Assembly: GCA_027559495.1 (NCBI GenBank)
Contig: JAMXSV010000017.1
Coordinates: 310,001-374,000, forward strand
Source: Aurifilum marmelostoma
Taxonomy: Eukaryota > Ascomycota > Sordariomycetes > Diaporthales > Cryphonectriaceae
Reading direction: 5' to 3'
DNA length: 64,000 nucleotides
Below, in pieces: positions 44,248 to 56,242 of the stretch. A model generated the notes under the pieces. The model did no database searches. It saw only the letters and a list, made by a program, of their open reading frames with translations, and was not told the origin of the DNA. Numbering within the stretch: position 1 is the first letter of the stretch; each line of letters begins with the position of its first letter. A program made the translations under genes and the position numbers.

Positions 44248-44640
44248 CAGAGGAAGTGGATGAAGGAAAAGGTCTTCCTTTCTGCCTTGTCTTTGAGCCT
44301 CAGCCTTGCCTTGCCTTGCCTTGCCTTGCCTTGGCTTGCCTCGCCTCGTCTATAAGGCTGAGACTTGGATTCTCCGGCAAGGAATTATAAGTTGATGGAG
44401 GGAATGGTCTGGACTGCAGTAGTGGAAGATGAAAGTTCCGGGGGTGGAGTTGATGTAAGTAGCAGTATATTTTATCCTCGGTGATGGTCCGGCTTGTTTC
44501 GGAAATAATAATTAATGATATAATTTTGACAACAATACTCGGCTACTAAAGTGTGGTCCGTGGACTCGATATAGCTTCTCGACAAGCAGATTGAGGGTTC
44601 CAGGTACAAGATATATATTGAACAGGAACAATCATCCATG

Positions 44641-44674
<34 letters not shown>

Positions 44675-44834
44675 ATAACAATGATTATATCACTTTGAGT
44701 TTTGATAATAGTCCTCTTATTGGTCAACCCTTATACGCTCAGCCTCCTATGTTACCTTGAAAAAAGTAACACAATTTGACCGCCATACCCTTGATCTATC
44801 ATCGTGCCTTTGTCTCGGAAACACCAACCATTAC
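44177..44834. other. Intergenic region with GA, CCTTG and TA microsatellites
   Basis: About 660 bp with a GA array (about 44213-44246), tandem CCTTG units (about 44306-44333) and a TA array (about 44640-44667). It holds the DUF1275 promoter and the carboxypeptidase 3' UTR. No gene seen. Confidence 0.6.
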
Positions 44835-47020
44835 TCACAACTCATCATCCACCCCCAGAGTAACCTGCTGCCCATCACCCACCACCCTCTTCTCAATCCC
44901 CACAATCATATAATCCTTCACCACCGCCGTCCCGTTCGCGAGCGCCTCGATCTCCTCCCGCGAGCACGTCATGAGCTGCAGGATATAACACCGGCCCCCA
45001 GAGAACGGCAGCACCTCGTTCCTCCGCCACCATGTGTCCGTCGTGCCCACGGTGCTGAAGATGTCCGCGTCCCCCCCTTCCTCGTGGCCCGCCCAGCCCC
45101 CCGTCCCGGTCAGGTCCACCGTCCCCGTGGCGATGTCCCGGTTGAACAGCGCCCTCTCGAAGATGCGCAGCGACGCCTCGGGCTGGTAGCTCGGCACCAT
45201 GTGCCCGGCCTGGTAGACGCGCGTGAACGACAGGTTGCCAAACTGCCGCGTCAGCCCGTGCGACACAAACGGCGGGCCCCCGGACACGGTCAGCGGGGCG
45301 TAGCCCGCCGCGGCAAACTCGCGCTGGTGCCTGTGCGGGATCGCCAGCGAGGCCAGCTCGCCGCCGATCCAGTTGCACGCGAAGTCGCGGTCGCCGTAGA
45401 CGAGGTGGACCTTGATGCGCCCGCCGTCGAGCAGGTCCGCGAGGGCGTCGAGGTGGCCGCCGCGCGGCATGTCGCCGTGCATGTTGAAGGCCTGGTTGAC
45501 GCGGGCCGAGGCCCACGTGAAGTTGACGGGCACCCCGAGGGCCCGCTGCACCCAGTGCTGGTTGAGGTAGCCCAGGTGATAGTTGGGCGGGAACGGGTCG
45601 CCCGCCGGGTGGGTCACGTCGAACCAGCCGTGCCTCTGCGTCTCCATGTAGGGCTCCACGAGGATCTCGAAGCTGGCCGCCGAGGCGTTCCTGCAGTACG
45701 ACTCGACGTAGGCCGGGTCGACGCCTGCGCCCGGCCCCGGGCCCCCCTCCTCCTCCGACAGGAGCCTGTCCAGCCGCTTGCACTCTGCCGCCTGCTCCCT
45801 CAGCCCGCCCGCGCGGTACAGCTCCCACAGCTGCCTGTGCCTGGTGGTCTCGTTGACCGCGCCCAGGCTGTACGTGTTGTTCCAGGCCATGAAGGAGTAG
45901 GCCTCGTCCTGCACCTCCACGTCGATGCACCCGTTGATGATGCCGAGCGTGTCGAGGTGCAGGTAGTGCGTGCCTGGTCCCGAGATCTCGCCACGTGAGA
46001 TCCTTTCGTTTTGCTTGAGGAAGACTGTGTCGGATATGTCAGCATCATCTTGGGTCTGCCATATTACCTAGGCCATATGTGTTTGGTTGAGGGGAGGGGA
46101 GGGGGGGGGGGGTATAAGCAACACAGTTTCCGTACAGCGCATAAAGCTCGGTCCGTAATGACCACCATAACTCTCCGTCCAGAGACTAATCTTCTCATCA
46201 TGAGGCTTATACTCTGGAAACCTGTCATGTCACATCTCATCAGTGCCACGACCTCCCTCGACAAGCTCTCTGGACAGATGATAAAAACTCACTCCTCAAA
46301 CCAGGTCTGCGCAAAATGCCACAGCGCCACGGCCGCATGCTCCGTAGAGTTGGGCAGCCGCGTCAGGTTCTGGCTCGCAAAAGTCCCCACGTAGAAGGTG
46401 GCATTCTGCCCCGGCACCTCGCCGTCCCCAAACTCCCTCAGCTTGATGGGCCTCCGCTCCTCGTTGTCGCCGTCGTCGCCGTCTCCGCCGTCCCCCTCCG
46501 AGGCCAGGGGGTCATCCCGCAGCAGCTCATACGTCCCGTTGTTCAGGCTGTCGTACGAGAACCCCACCTGCACCGGCTGGTCGATGAAGAGCACGTTGAC
46601 CTCGTTGTTCCACGCCCACGGGTTCAGCGCCGACGAGTTGCTGTCCTCGTTGATCGCACACGGCCCGTTCTCGCTGAGCATCCCCAGCAGGCTCGACCCG
46701 CCCGGCCCGCCGTTGAGCCAGATGCTCAGCGGCGCCCGGTGCGGGTCCTTGCGCGCCTCGACGAACCAGAAGAAGGTGTTGATCGGGTAGTTCTGCGACC
46801 CCGTCTCGTTGATCGAGTTGGGCGGGAGGTGCACGTAGCCGCTGTAGCTCCTGACCCCGGGCGTCGTCTCGCAGATCTGCGGGTCCTTGTACGAGATGGT
46901 GATGCCCGGGTGGTGCTTGGACCGGACCCAGGTGATGCCCTCGCGTGGTGGCGGGAACTGGCCGGCGCTGAGGCCTGCGAGCGTGGCCGTCGTGGCCAGG
47001 AGCAGAGAGGACGAGTGCAT
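44835..47020 (-). CDS. Secreted serine carboxypeptidase (peptidase family S10)
   Basis: This enzyme removes C-terminal residues at acidic pH and is probably extracellular or vacuolar. Three exons on the minus strand: 47020-46293, 46221-46136 and 46024-44835. The introns are 71 and 111 bp (GTGAGT..ACAG, GTACGG..ACAG, the latter with a GCTGAC branch). The product is 667 residues. A signal peptide is clear ([20 protein letters not shown]). Landmarks are [19 protein letters not shown] (oxyanion region), [20 protein letters not shown], and the nucleophile Ser260 in [11 protein letters not shown], encoded by the small middle exon. The other triad residues are about Asp485 in [10 protein letters not shown] and His546 in [12 protein letters not shown]. 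There are many N-glycosylation sequons. No GPI signal is evident at the C-terminus. Confidence 0.93.
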
Positions 47021-47465
47021 CACTGGGATTTGGACACGGAGAGGTGTAAAGTATGGGAGTTTGGGAAGATGAGCAGGCGCCCTTGCGCTCTGCAAAGTGT
47101 TTAAAAAATAAAATAGAAAAAAAGAATAAATAAAAAAAGAGATGAATAACAAGATAAATGGGACGGGAGGGGGGACTGCGACAAGAGGTACAGGCTGAAC
47201 AGGGGAAACACAGAGTAAATAGATGCAGGAGAAACTCAATTGACAGTCAAGCTGACGACGTCTTACCTACAAACGATATGACGAGCTTCACCCCTCGTTG
47301 CAGAGGTAGAATCCGCTCTTCTAGAGTGCTGTGTGCTCTCGCCGTTCTTATGCAGTGTTACAAGCAGAGCCCAAGGTGGAGGAGGGAGGGGGGGCGGGCA
47401 TCGACCCGGGGTCATGATAAGCCGCGTCTTACTATTCCGAGTGTTTACTCCGTAGTGGCATCATA

Positions 47466-47504
<39 letters not shown>

Positions 47505-47915
47505 AGCAGTCTGGAAGGGAGCCAGATAAAGTGCCAATTGATTGCAGCGGTCGTCCATATTGTGATCAATTGACAGAATCTGTCGTCTTCTTGTGGCCGT
47601 GCGGCGTCAACATAAAAAATAAAGGTTCTCATAACAAAGACTGTTCTTGTCTTGGTGAACATACTCTTCCGGCTCTGAGGGCGCTTGGAAAAATTAACTA
47701 CCACTGCTCGCTAGCACTCATGTCGTGGTCACCGCCCTGCTACCTCAAAGCCGGCGCAGAAGAGGGGCCAGCAGCAGGGGTTGGGGGGCCTACTACTACT
47801 ACTACTACTACTACTGACTGGCTCCCTGCTGTGTGATTCGACCTCTCCGTCCAAGAAGGACCGCCACAACCGGCCGGCTCGCGCAGTGTCCCTGATCCAT
47901 CAACTCTCGAGCATT
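47021..47915. other. Intergenic region between CAND1 and carboxypeptidase
   Basis: About 895 bp with an A-rich block near 47101-47150, a TA array near 47469-47501 and an ACT array near 47790-47814. It contains the carboxypeptidase promoter and CAND1 3' UTR. No gene seen. Confidence 0.5.
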
Positions 47916-50900
47916 CTATGCCCAGGTGTAGCCGATCTTCACGTTCTCTTCCCGCAGCTGCCTCAGCAGGCGGTCGTAGTCCTTGCTCACCCAGTCCCAA
48001 TACGCCGTCCACGCCTGGCACTGTCCCGGCCCGATGACCCCCTTGAGCTTGTCGCCAAGCAGCAGCGTCGTGCGCAGCACGCTGCGGCAGGCCTCCTCCT
48101 GCTTCTCAAACTCCTGCTTGACAGAGTTCTCCTTGAGCTTGGTGGACAGGGTCGCCCGGAAGGCATCCGCGATCGAGTCCAGCCGGCGCACCGTCTCCTG
48201 AGGGTCGATGATGGCCAGCTTCGAGAGCATCAGGTTGCTCAGCGCCCGGATATCGTTGTCGTCCCGGAGGCCGGCAATGACCCGGTCGTACAGCTCGATG
48301 ATGCTGATCCGGGACAGTGCCACCTCCATCAGGGCGTACAGCGACTCGTATGCACCCTGTTGAAAAGATTGACATTTAGTCTTTGATCTCGTAGCCCGTT
48401 TACGGCATGGCATGTCATGTGGGGGGAAAAAAAAAAAAAAACTTTACCTTGCGGATCTCCAGGCCGTCGTCGACCATGATCTTGAACGGCCCCATCATGA
48501 CCTCCCGGATCAGCTCAGGCTTCACCACCGACTCGCTCAGGACAAATGGCATCAGGGCGTCCAGGTGGCTGAGCACCAGGTCGGGCTTGTTGTGAGCTGC
48601 AGAGGTGAAGGTCGTCATCCCCAGCCGGCGGATGTCCATCTCGGTGTCTTGGAGCATAGTCGTGAGCATCGAGACCAGGTAGTTCTGCAGAACGTGGTCA
48701 AACTTGTCGCCGCTGTCTGCAAAGGTATACCGCAGAGCCTGGACGGCGATGGCTCGGGCACCCGGGGATGCATCCCCCAAGAGTTTCTTACAGGTTGTTA
48801 GCTTGTTGTCAGATAAGAATGACCCCATACTGACAAAAGAATTCAGTCGCTTACGTTTAGTCTGGGAATAAAGGTCTCGGGGTCGACGACCGCCAGGCGA
48901 CCTATACACTCGGCAGAGACTGCCCGGTTGTCCTCGGCCTGCGGCGCGTCCAGCAGGCAGTCCCACATGGGAGATGCAAACTCGCTGATGTCGATGTTTT
49001 GTTGCAGGACCTCCTTGAGCGAGTGCAGGAGCAGGTATTGCTTGACGCCCGCCTCCTGGAAGCCCTGCAAGATCACGGGCACATACTGCTGCGGGTTGCC
49101 GGCGGCAGCACGCCCGAGAGCCATGGCTGCTATCATGGAGGACTTGTCATACTCTGCTCCGAAGTGCTTGAGGAAGGTCTCTGGCTCCAGGCCCGAGCGC
49201 GGTCCGAGCCGGAGTGCCGCCTCACCCAGCACGCTGAGCGCCAGGCTGCGCTTGTCGGATTCCGTGGAGGTCTCGGCCTCCTGGACAAAGCTGTTGATGT
49301 CGACGCCGCCTGTCCCGCCGCTAGAGGCTAAAAGCGTGCCTATCACCTTGCCCACAATCGTCGGGTCGCCGTTGATGCCCTCCTGGAGCATGTTGCCCAT
49401 CAGAGCCTCGCCCTTGCCGGACGCGCCAATCTGGGTCACCAGGTCCAACAGGGGGTTCATGGTGGCCGCCACGACGTTGACGTTGACGAGACCACAGATC
49501 GCGGTGGTGATCTGCGGGCTCACTATGCCCTCGCTGTCGCTCGACACCAGTGAGGCCAGGATGGTGAGTGATGGTCCCAGGAGCTGGGCGTCGTTGGTGC
49601 TCAGGATCGGGATCAGATCCTCTACGATCGTCTCCTTGGTGGCCTGGTCAATCGCCTGCTGCCCAGCCGTAGAGACCATCAGGTGCTTCAGGGCCTGGAT
49701 GCTCGAGCTCCGGAGGGCGCGGTTCGCCTTGCGCAGCTGTGCCGAGAGCTCCGCAGCGACGCCCCGTGCCCACGCGGCGCTGAAGCTGGGAGACGGCCGC
49801 GCGGTTATGTCTTCCACGGCCCTGACAGCGGCAAGACGCGTCGTCTCGTTCTTGAGTCGATCTGCAATGATCGACAAGCCCTTCTCCCTCTTGTCCGCAG
49901 GCAACAGCTTGGCGCCTTCGGCGTCGCTCGTGCGGGCCAACAGCGTCCCCAGCGCATGCAGGGCCTTCTGTCGCACCTCGGCGTCCGCATCCAGAGCAGC
50001 AGCACGCTCGATTATCACGTCGAACAGCTTGGCCAGCTCCCCCTTGTACTTCTGGGCTGTCGTTCGCGACCGCGGCGGCGTGATGGCCTTTCCGATCTCC
50101 TCGACGGTCTGGATGGCCTGTGACGAGATCTTGTAGAACCGGTCGTTCACAGCACCAATCACCCCGTCGACCATCTTTGGGAGATGCGGCTGCAGGAGGG
50201 CAGACGAGTGCGTCTTGGCAATGTCACTGAGGAACTTGAGAGCCGACACGCGGAGTGTAGCCGGGGTGGCTGACGCGGCGCCGCCGGCACCGGACATGGA
50301 CGTCGCTGTCGAGGCAGAGGTCGTCTTGACCGCATCGATCACAAGGTCGAGGATCTGGTCGAGGTGGTCCGAGAGTCCGCCCTGCTGCACGAGGATCAAG
50401 TCGTCGAGGAGGTTCATAGCCGCCTGTCTGGTGGGCAGCGACTTGCCCCTCAGCAGCTTGACGGACGCCCTGACGATCTGCGGCGTGAGCTTGGAGAGCT
50501 CGGCGCGGGGGCCCGAAGAAGGAACCCTGTCCATCTTGGGCGAGACAAGGCCGCTGCCATCAGCGCCGGGGGCTCCGCTGCTGCTCTGGCGCCTCCGCTT
50601 GCGACTCTGCGGCACCTGACCCTGTCCGTCGGCCTGTGTGACATCAAGAGTAAACTCGGGAACTAGGCCCACACCGGTCTTTCGGACAAGAAGTGAGGCC
50701 GCCGAGATGATGTCCAAGCGGACGTTGTCCTCGCGCTCACCGAAGCGCCTGATCAGCAGAGGTGCCACGCGCTCGTAGAGCACACCGTTCTCCAGGAGAT
50801 CACCGTTGCTGCGGGTGGCGACAAGGGTGTGAAGCGCCTTGGCTGCACACCTGCGTACCTTCCAGCTCGCGTCGTCATCGTCATCAAAGCCACCACCGGC

Positions 50901-52216
50901 TTCAAACTCGTCGTCGTCACCAAAGTCGTCGTCCTCGTCGTCCTCGTCATCGTCGTCTTCCTTCTCTCCGCCTTCGCCCTGGTCCTCCCCGTCCATGTCT
51001 TCGTCATCGTCATCTGCATAATTGGGGTCATACTTGAGATATCGAAGGCAGGCTGCGATCACGTCATCGGTGTAGGGGCGCATCTCTGGCGGGCACGCGG
51101 CGAGGAACGCCTCGAGGGCGACCAGAGCGGCCTCCCGAACTTCAGCGAACTCGGGAGCCACATCCTCGCCGTCGCCAAACTCCTCGAGGTGCTCCTGCAG
51201 GACGGCCTCGCTGAGCGAAGAGAGCGTGAGCTGGGCAATGCTGCCAATGTGCTGACCGAAGCGGTGAGGAATGGAACGAGCCATGGAGCCCATGATGGTG
51301 AGATACAGACGGCGGGTGACGGCGTCTGTCTGGGGGGTTCTGCAGGACCGTGGCAGTGCGAGAGATGAACGAGGCCAGCTGGTCATCCAGGAGGTAGACG
51401 GCCAAGATGGACACGGCAATGACGGCCTTCTTTCTCACGGCGGACGTGGCGTTCTGGTTGTCCAGGAGGCCGAGGACGACATCCTGTAGGGCCTGTACCT
51501 CCTCGTACGGGGACAGCATGACGCCAAAGCACTTGACGACCTCTATTATGACGTCGACGACATCAGCGTTGACCTCGCCGCCCTCGACCATCCCCCTGAC
51601 CCGGGGCGGGCAGGCGTATGGTGGAGGATCCCTTCTGTGCATGCGAGGAGCGGCCCAAGAGACGGGGCATCAAAACCCTACTTATGCTGGCGTAGGCCTC
51701 ACTGACGTCTTTTGTAGGCGGTATGCCCGGCCGGGGTCTGGGAAGGGCCTCGATGACGCTCCGGAGGGCGAGGGCTGGGACTGAGTTGTCGACGGAGTTC
51801 TGGAGTTTCATGGTCGTCACCTTCTCGATCAAGGGCGCGATGAGATTCGTCGGCATCTTGCTGACGAGGGGACCGAGGCTGCATTGGGAGAAGCAGTGTG
51901 TCAGCACCAAATGAAAGCAAGTACCATGGCGAATATGCGGCGGCGAAGACGACGGGAAGGAGGAAAGAGAAGCTTACCACTTGATGGCCTGATTCTGGAC
52001 CTCTCCGTTCTGGTCATCTAGAGCCCTCACCACATGGTCGATAGTGCGGGCGGCCGTGTTGTAGTCATGGTGCAGCATGTCGCCCTTGCCGGTGTTGAAG
52101 ACGGTGATGAGGTCGTTCAGGGCCATGAAGCGAAAGTCCGGGTCGGTGTCGTTCAGCTTCATGAGGAGCTGGGTGACCGTGGCCGAGGTCGGGTTCTGGG
52201 GTATGCTCATCGCCAT
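47916..52216 (-). CDS. CAND1: Cullin-associated NEDD8-dissociated protein 1 (CAND1/TIP120), two apparent frameshifts
   Basis: CAND1 is a HEAT-repeat solenoid that exchanges substrate receptors on cullin-RING ubiquitin ligases. Four exons on the minus strand: 52216-51978, 51878-48855, 48786-48448 and 48356-47916. The introns are 99, 68 and 91 bp. The corrected product is about 1,346 residues. The N-terminus has KLNDTDPDFRFMALNDL and QNQAIKCLGPLVSKMP (across intron 1). An acidic loop (about 315-350) matches the Asp/Glu loop of the family. HEAT repeats continue to the end (AYWDWVSKDYDRLLRQLREE). Exon 2 changes frame twice, at a coding G5 run (51592-51596) and a coding C6 run (51332-51337). One base too many at each restores the frame and makes the exon length fit both neighbours. 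The rest is intact, so I regard it as a working gene. Placement of the first shift is less certain than the second. Confidence 0.9.
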
Positions 52217-52976
52217 CTTGGGTGACGGATGGACCGCGTTGCGCGATCACGAGCTCTCTCGGGTGTGGCAGTGAGCAGTGTTGACCTGACAGCAGCAGCA
52301 GTGCGAATGTGGTGAACGATTGACGCTCTGGTGGCGAGAGGGCAAGACAGCACTGATGTCGACAACAGAAAGTACCCTGATTGCGGAAGGAATCGACTCG
52401 ACCTGGAACCGGGTAGAGAGTGTGGGAGGTGGTGATAATCTCGTGATATTTGGGGAGAGAAAAAGAGGAGGTGGAGGGGGGTGGAAGACGCGAAAACAAA
52501 AAGAAAACAATCAAACGAAGAGGCAAGTGGTGGTGGTGGTTGTGGTGGTGTTGTTGTTGTTGGCTTGCTTGTGCTGTGTTGTTGTTGATGCTCCAGGCAG
52601 TCCAGGCACCTACCTACCTGGCGGGCTGGCCAGGGTGGCAGGGTGGGAGCTAGCAATCGCGGGGTCGAATAGCTGCTGCAGCTCCCAATGTGGGGTATTA
52701 CAGCGGCACCTCGTTGTGGTTGGTCTATGCTCCTCCACTAAATCGCTGCTTCCAGTACCAGGGTACTTGTGGTATTACGGTACTGTTCACTATAGTGCTT
52801 GTACTGTACTGTACCACGAGACAACCTTCTCAGGCCTTCCTTTCCAGACCCTCCCGAGACCACCCACACCGTTCATCTTCATTGAGTGAGGGCTTCAGTC
52901 ATCCAGACCACCCTCCATCTACTCGAAGAAAAAAGAAAAAAATGAAGCGATGGGAACGTCAACCAAAGATGTATCT
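52217..52976. other. CAND1 promoter and PAQR 3' region
   Basis: About 760 bp with GTG/TTG-rich tracts near 52528-52590 and a cluster of GTAC-based inverted repeats near 52753-52815, which includes the 10-bp palindrome CACTATAGTG at 52788-52797. No gene seen. Confidence 0.5.
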
Positions 52977-54100
52977 TCAACACATGACTCCTTGACCGTG
53001 TCGGTAGTCAAAGGCCTGCACCACAGCACATGCATACGTGAGGGCTGCGGCGACGACACACAGGTGCATCAGCTGGTGGCTGGCCCCAAACAGATCGAAC
53101 CGTCGCGGGTACCATCGCTCTGGAAACTGTACAGTAACAATCAGGATCAGCACCGCAGCAGACGATAGATACCATTGGGACGAGCTCACCTTCAAGCCGT
53201 AAACACCAACCCCGATCCCGTTGCACACCACCGTCGCCAATATCCAGCCGAGCCCAACCCTCCTGTTCATCTCCTCGAGCCCATGCCGCAGCAGCCCATG
53301 CACGATGGGCACCGCAAAACTCCCAGCCCCAAAGGCTCCAAACAGGGCGGCTCTGTACGGTCCAAGGTGAGGCCCGCTGAATTGCTTCAGGAACGTGACC
53401 GCAGAGCATGCGGCGGCCAGGGCGGTAAACACGATGCCGTAAGACACACGCACGCCCTGCTCACAGGGAAAAGTATAATAAAACAGCGGGACAGTGGCGC
53501 TCCACATCAACACCAGCACGCCCTGGATGTCAATCTTCATCCCCAGGGCGTACAGTGCCTGGCTATGCGCCATGAGCGTGTGGAACGCAGTCGAGAGGAC
53601 GAAGCAGACGGCCACGCCCAAAAAGTACGTGCTGCAGACGAGCACGTCCGCCGTGGTCGCGACAGGGTACCGGCTTGGGATCGAGACGGCAAACACGTAG
53701 CCAGGCAGTCCCAGGAAGAGCAGCGCACCGATGATGTGCGAGTAAATGTTGGCCGTCTCGTTGTGGACGTACAGCCAGGACGAGACGCACTCCTTGACCG
53801 AGGCTGAGGCCCTCCGGTAGCCTGTCTGGATGTGCTCGCTTCCGTGCTGCTGCCACTCTTCTGTGTATTGATATTAACATGTCAGCCAAGTCCTGTTGCT
53901 CTCTCTCCCTCTCTCTCCCCAGGTGACAACTATTGCTTACCTATGTCGCTCCATTCTAATAACAATTGCACAACAGCGTCCTCCTTCGCCCTCTCAACCT
54001 TTGTCTCGGCGTGCGGCCTCACCCGCGGCTCGGGCCGTAGACTAATCAAACCCCGCCGTCTGTTGATGGACTTGGAGCCGGCGACAATGATGGAAGCCAT
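52977..54100 (-). CDS. PAQR/HlyIII-family seven-transmembrane protein (adiponectin-receptor-like)
   Basis: Members include adiponectin receptors and yeast Izh proteins; they are zinc-binding membrane hydrolases or ceramidases linked to lipid and zinc homeostasis. Three exons on the minus strand: 54100-53941, 53860-53190 and 53126-52977, giving 326 residues. Exon 1 starts MASIIVAGSKSINRRR and ends in EWSDI, completed by EEWQQHG after an 80-bp intron with a GCTGAC branch. Hallmarks are WLYVHNETANIYSHIIGALL, STAFHTLMAHS (Ser/His), ALGMKIDIQGVLVLMW, and SHQLMHLCV (HxxxH), which together form the zinc site. Seven hydrophobic segments are visible. The last intron is 63 bp (GTGAGC..ACAG), a multiple of three without a stop, so its retention adds 21 residues. 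Confidence 0.9.
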
Positions 54101-54963
54101 AGCCGCTGCTCATGGGCGTATCGCGAAAAGAAAACAATGCAGGCGCATGCAAAATCATGCTCAGGACGACATAGTAGTACCATGCGCATTGGGCCAGCCT
54201 CGAGAAAGACGATTCCTGGCAGCACAGACGTCCAGTACCGTATCAAGGGCCCATAATAACAGCTGTGCGGTCTCGGACCCTGAAACGGTTTCGACTCGTG
54301 CTGCCTCCGCAGGAGCAGCAAGCATATACTATACAGTAGTACTGTAACAGTATTATACTGCCATGGATATAAACAGTAAGGGTCTGCGGAAGGTCGGATC
54401 GACGAATACCCGCTGCTGCTGCTGCTGCTGCTGCTACTGCCAGTTCAGTGGATCTTTGTCTCAACACAAGCCAATCATTGATGCTCACATCAATGTCATT
54501 CCTTCGCTGGTTGAGTTTGTAAGTCGAGAGTATTTTTTACATGTAAAGGTTTCTTGTACTGATTGACTCCGTAGGCTGAAGGAATCGCCACAGCAAAAAG
54601 ACATCCCACATCTGCAAACAGATGGAGTGAATAATGAGATTCGCCATAAATTGTATTATGAAAGTCTCCTTGATTTTCTTTTGAGAAAAAGGGGATTGGC
54701 TTAACCTATGGCTGTCCGTGTACGACAAGTGTGACCTCACAGCCTGAGGCCAGGGCATTATCCGGGCACGCAGTCAGCGAATTAGCCACGATATAAGACG
54801 CAAGGAAACGAGCTATAATTATACCAGAGAGACGATACACTCGCCCCAGCCACCACGACTATTCTCTACCCTGCAGACATTCAGTCCATCTTCCCCCCCT
54901 CCCCGGCCAACCCACAACGATATAATCACCATCCAGCAACAAACACCGCCCCGGTTCTCAAAA
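54101..54963. other. PAQR promoter and 3' region of the Cys-rich gene
   Basis: About 860 bp. It contains the inverted repeat TACAGTA-G-TACTGTA at 54332-54346 and a CTG tract near 54414-54434. No supportable gene. Confidence 0.5.
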
Positions 54964-55476
54964 TCACGGCGCATGCTCCTCGTTCTCACAAAACTCCAGA
55001 GGATACCGCACCATCCCCGGGTTCAGGGACCCCAGACAGCTACCACACCGCTGCTGCCCCGACCCCCCGCACTCAAAGCACTCCCGCCGGCCCGTCGCGT
55101 CCCGCCGGCTGCCCATGCACGCCATGCAAAAGTGCCAGCCCTCCTCGCACCCGTTGGCGCACGGCATGTACTCGCTCCAACGCACGACCCCGGGCGTCTG
55201 GAGGCTCTGGCCGCAGTGCCAGCAGGTGTCGTAGGGGCTCGGCATGTAGGATGATACGGACGAGGAGGCGGTGGTGATGGTGGTGGTGGCAGCAGTGGTG
55301 GGGTGGCAGGCTGTGTCGTTGTCGCCGCCGCCTCGGCGGGCTGTTGCGGAGGATGAGGAGGGGAGGATGATGGTGGAGGCGGACGTGGTGGTTGATCGTG
55401 GGCTGGCAGTGTCCATAGGGGACCCCGCAGGGTTGGGCCTCGACTTGTTGGACTTCCTCTTGTGATGTGTTGGCAT
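54964..55476 (-). CDS. Small Cys-rich protein with DnaJ-like CxxC repeats, function unknown
   Basis: I do not recognise this protein. Single exon, 170 residues. Residues 1-80 are Ser/Thr-rich and basic (MPTHHKRKSNKSRP), likely disordered. Residues 85-163 carry eleven cysteines. They include CWHCGQS (85-91), CANGC (106-110), CMACMGS (117-123), CFECGGS (133-139) and CGSCLGS (144-150). The last three, and loosely the first, resemble the CxxCxGxG repeats that bind two zinc ions in the central domain of DnaJ. His116 lies just before the third pair. No J-domain or membrane segment is present. The open frame, the regular cysteine spacing and an ATG start support a real gene; low-complexity N-terminal codons (ACC/ACG, TCC) are typical of this genome. 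Confidence 0.65.
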   Translation of the reverse strand: MPTHHKRKSNKSRPNPAGSPMDTASPRSTTTSASTIILPSSSSATARRGGGDNDTACHPTTAATTTITTASSSVSSYMPSPYDTCWHCGQSLQTPGVVRWSEYMPCANGCEEGWHFCMACMGSRRDATGRRECFECGGSGQQRCGSCLGSLNPGMVRYPLEFCENEEHAP

Positions 55477-56242
55477 CTGTCTAACTTCTGCACCCTTGTC
55501 GTCACTGTTTTTTCTCGAGTTGTTTTTCTAAAAGATTAGTGTTCTCTGATAAGTGTTGTCAGATATATACATCATCATATATACAACAAACGTCAAGGGA
55601 AAGGGGGGATGTCATACTTGTCTAGTAGGCAATACACCCAAGAGGTCCGTCTGCTCGAGGCTCTTTGCTTGCTATTCCTTTTGTCAAGACTCGACGCTTC
55701 GTTCTCAGTCTTGTAATATAACGAACACACTAGACAGGCGCTGTATATATACTTTTCAAAAATTCAATGACCCTCCCCCCCCTCCCCTTTTATTTGTCTT
55801 CTTCTTTTCACCCCCTTTCGTCACGTACACATTGTGATTCCCGAGGACACATCATTACACAGTCGTGACAGCCATGCGTTACACAAGCAACCTACGCTCG
55901 AAGCAATGGTAGAACAAAAGTCACCTCGGGCTGAACAGACAAAAGTTGACTCGACAGTTCAGTGATAAACACCCGAGGTCTGAGTAACAGCATGGGAGGA
56001 AGCGAGGCGACAACAGGAACAGCAAACTGCTCACGGGTCCTCAAGGAACACCAGTTTTGTTCGAATCATCAAGTTCAAGTACCCAAGTAGAACCTTGATA
56101 TCCAAGAATCACCCCATACGGCGCCTTTCGCAATGCCATTGCCTGACCTTTGACCACAACCTGGGTCCGTCTCTCAGAACCAAGCCTGACAGGGCAGTCC
56201 GCTTTCCTTGCGAAACAAAAGATAAAGAAAAAATATCAACCC
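55477..56242. other. Intergenic region between the Cys-rich gene and the P4-ATPase
   Basis: About 770 bp containing the promoter of the Cys-rich gene and the 3' UTR of the flippase gene. A C-rich tract lies near 55772-55789. No gene seen. Confidence 0.5.
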
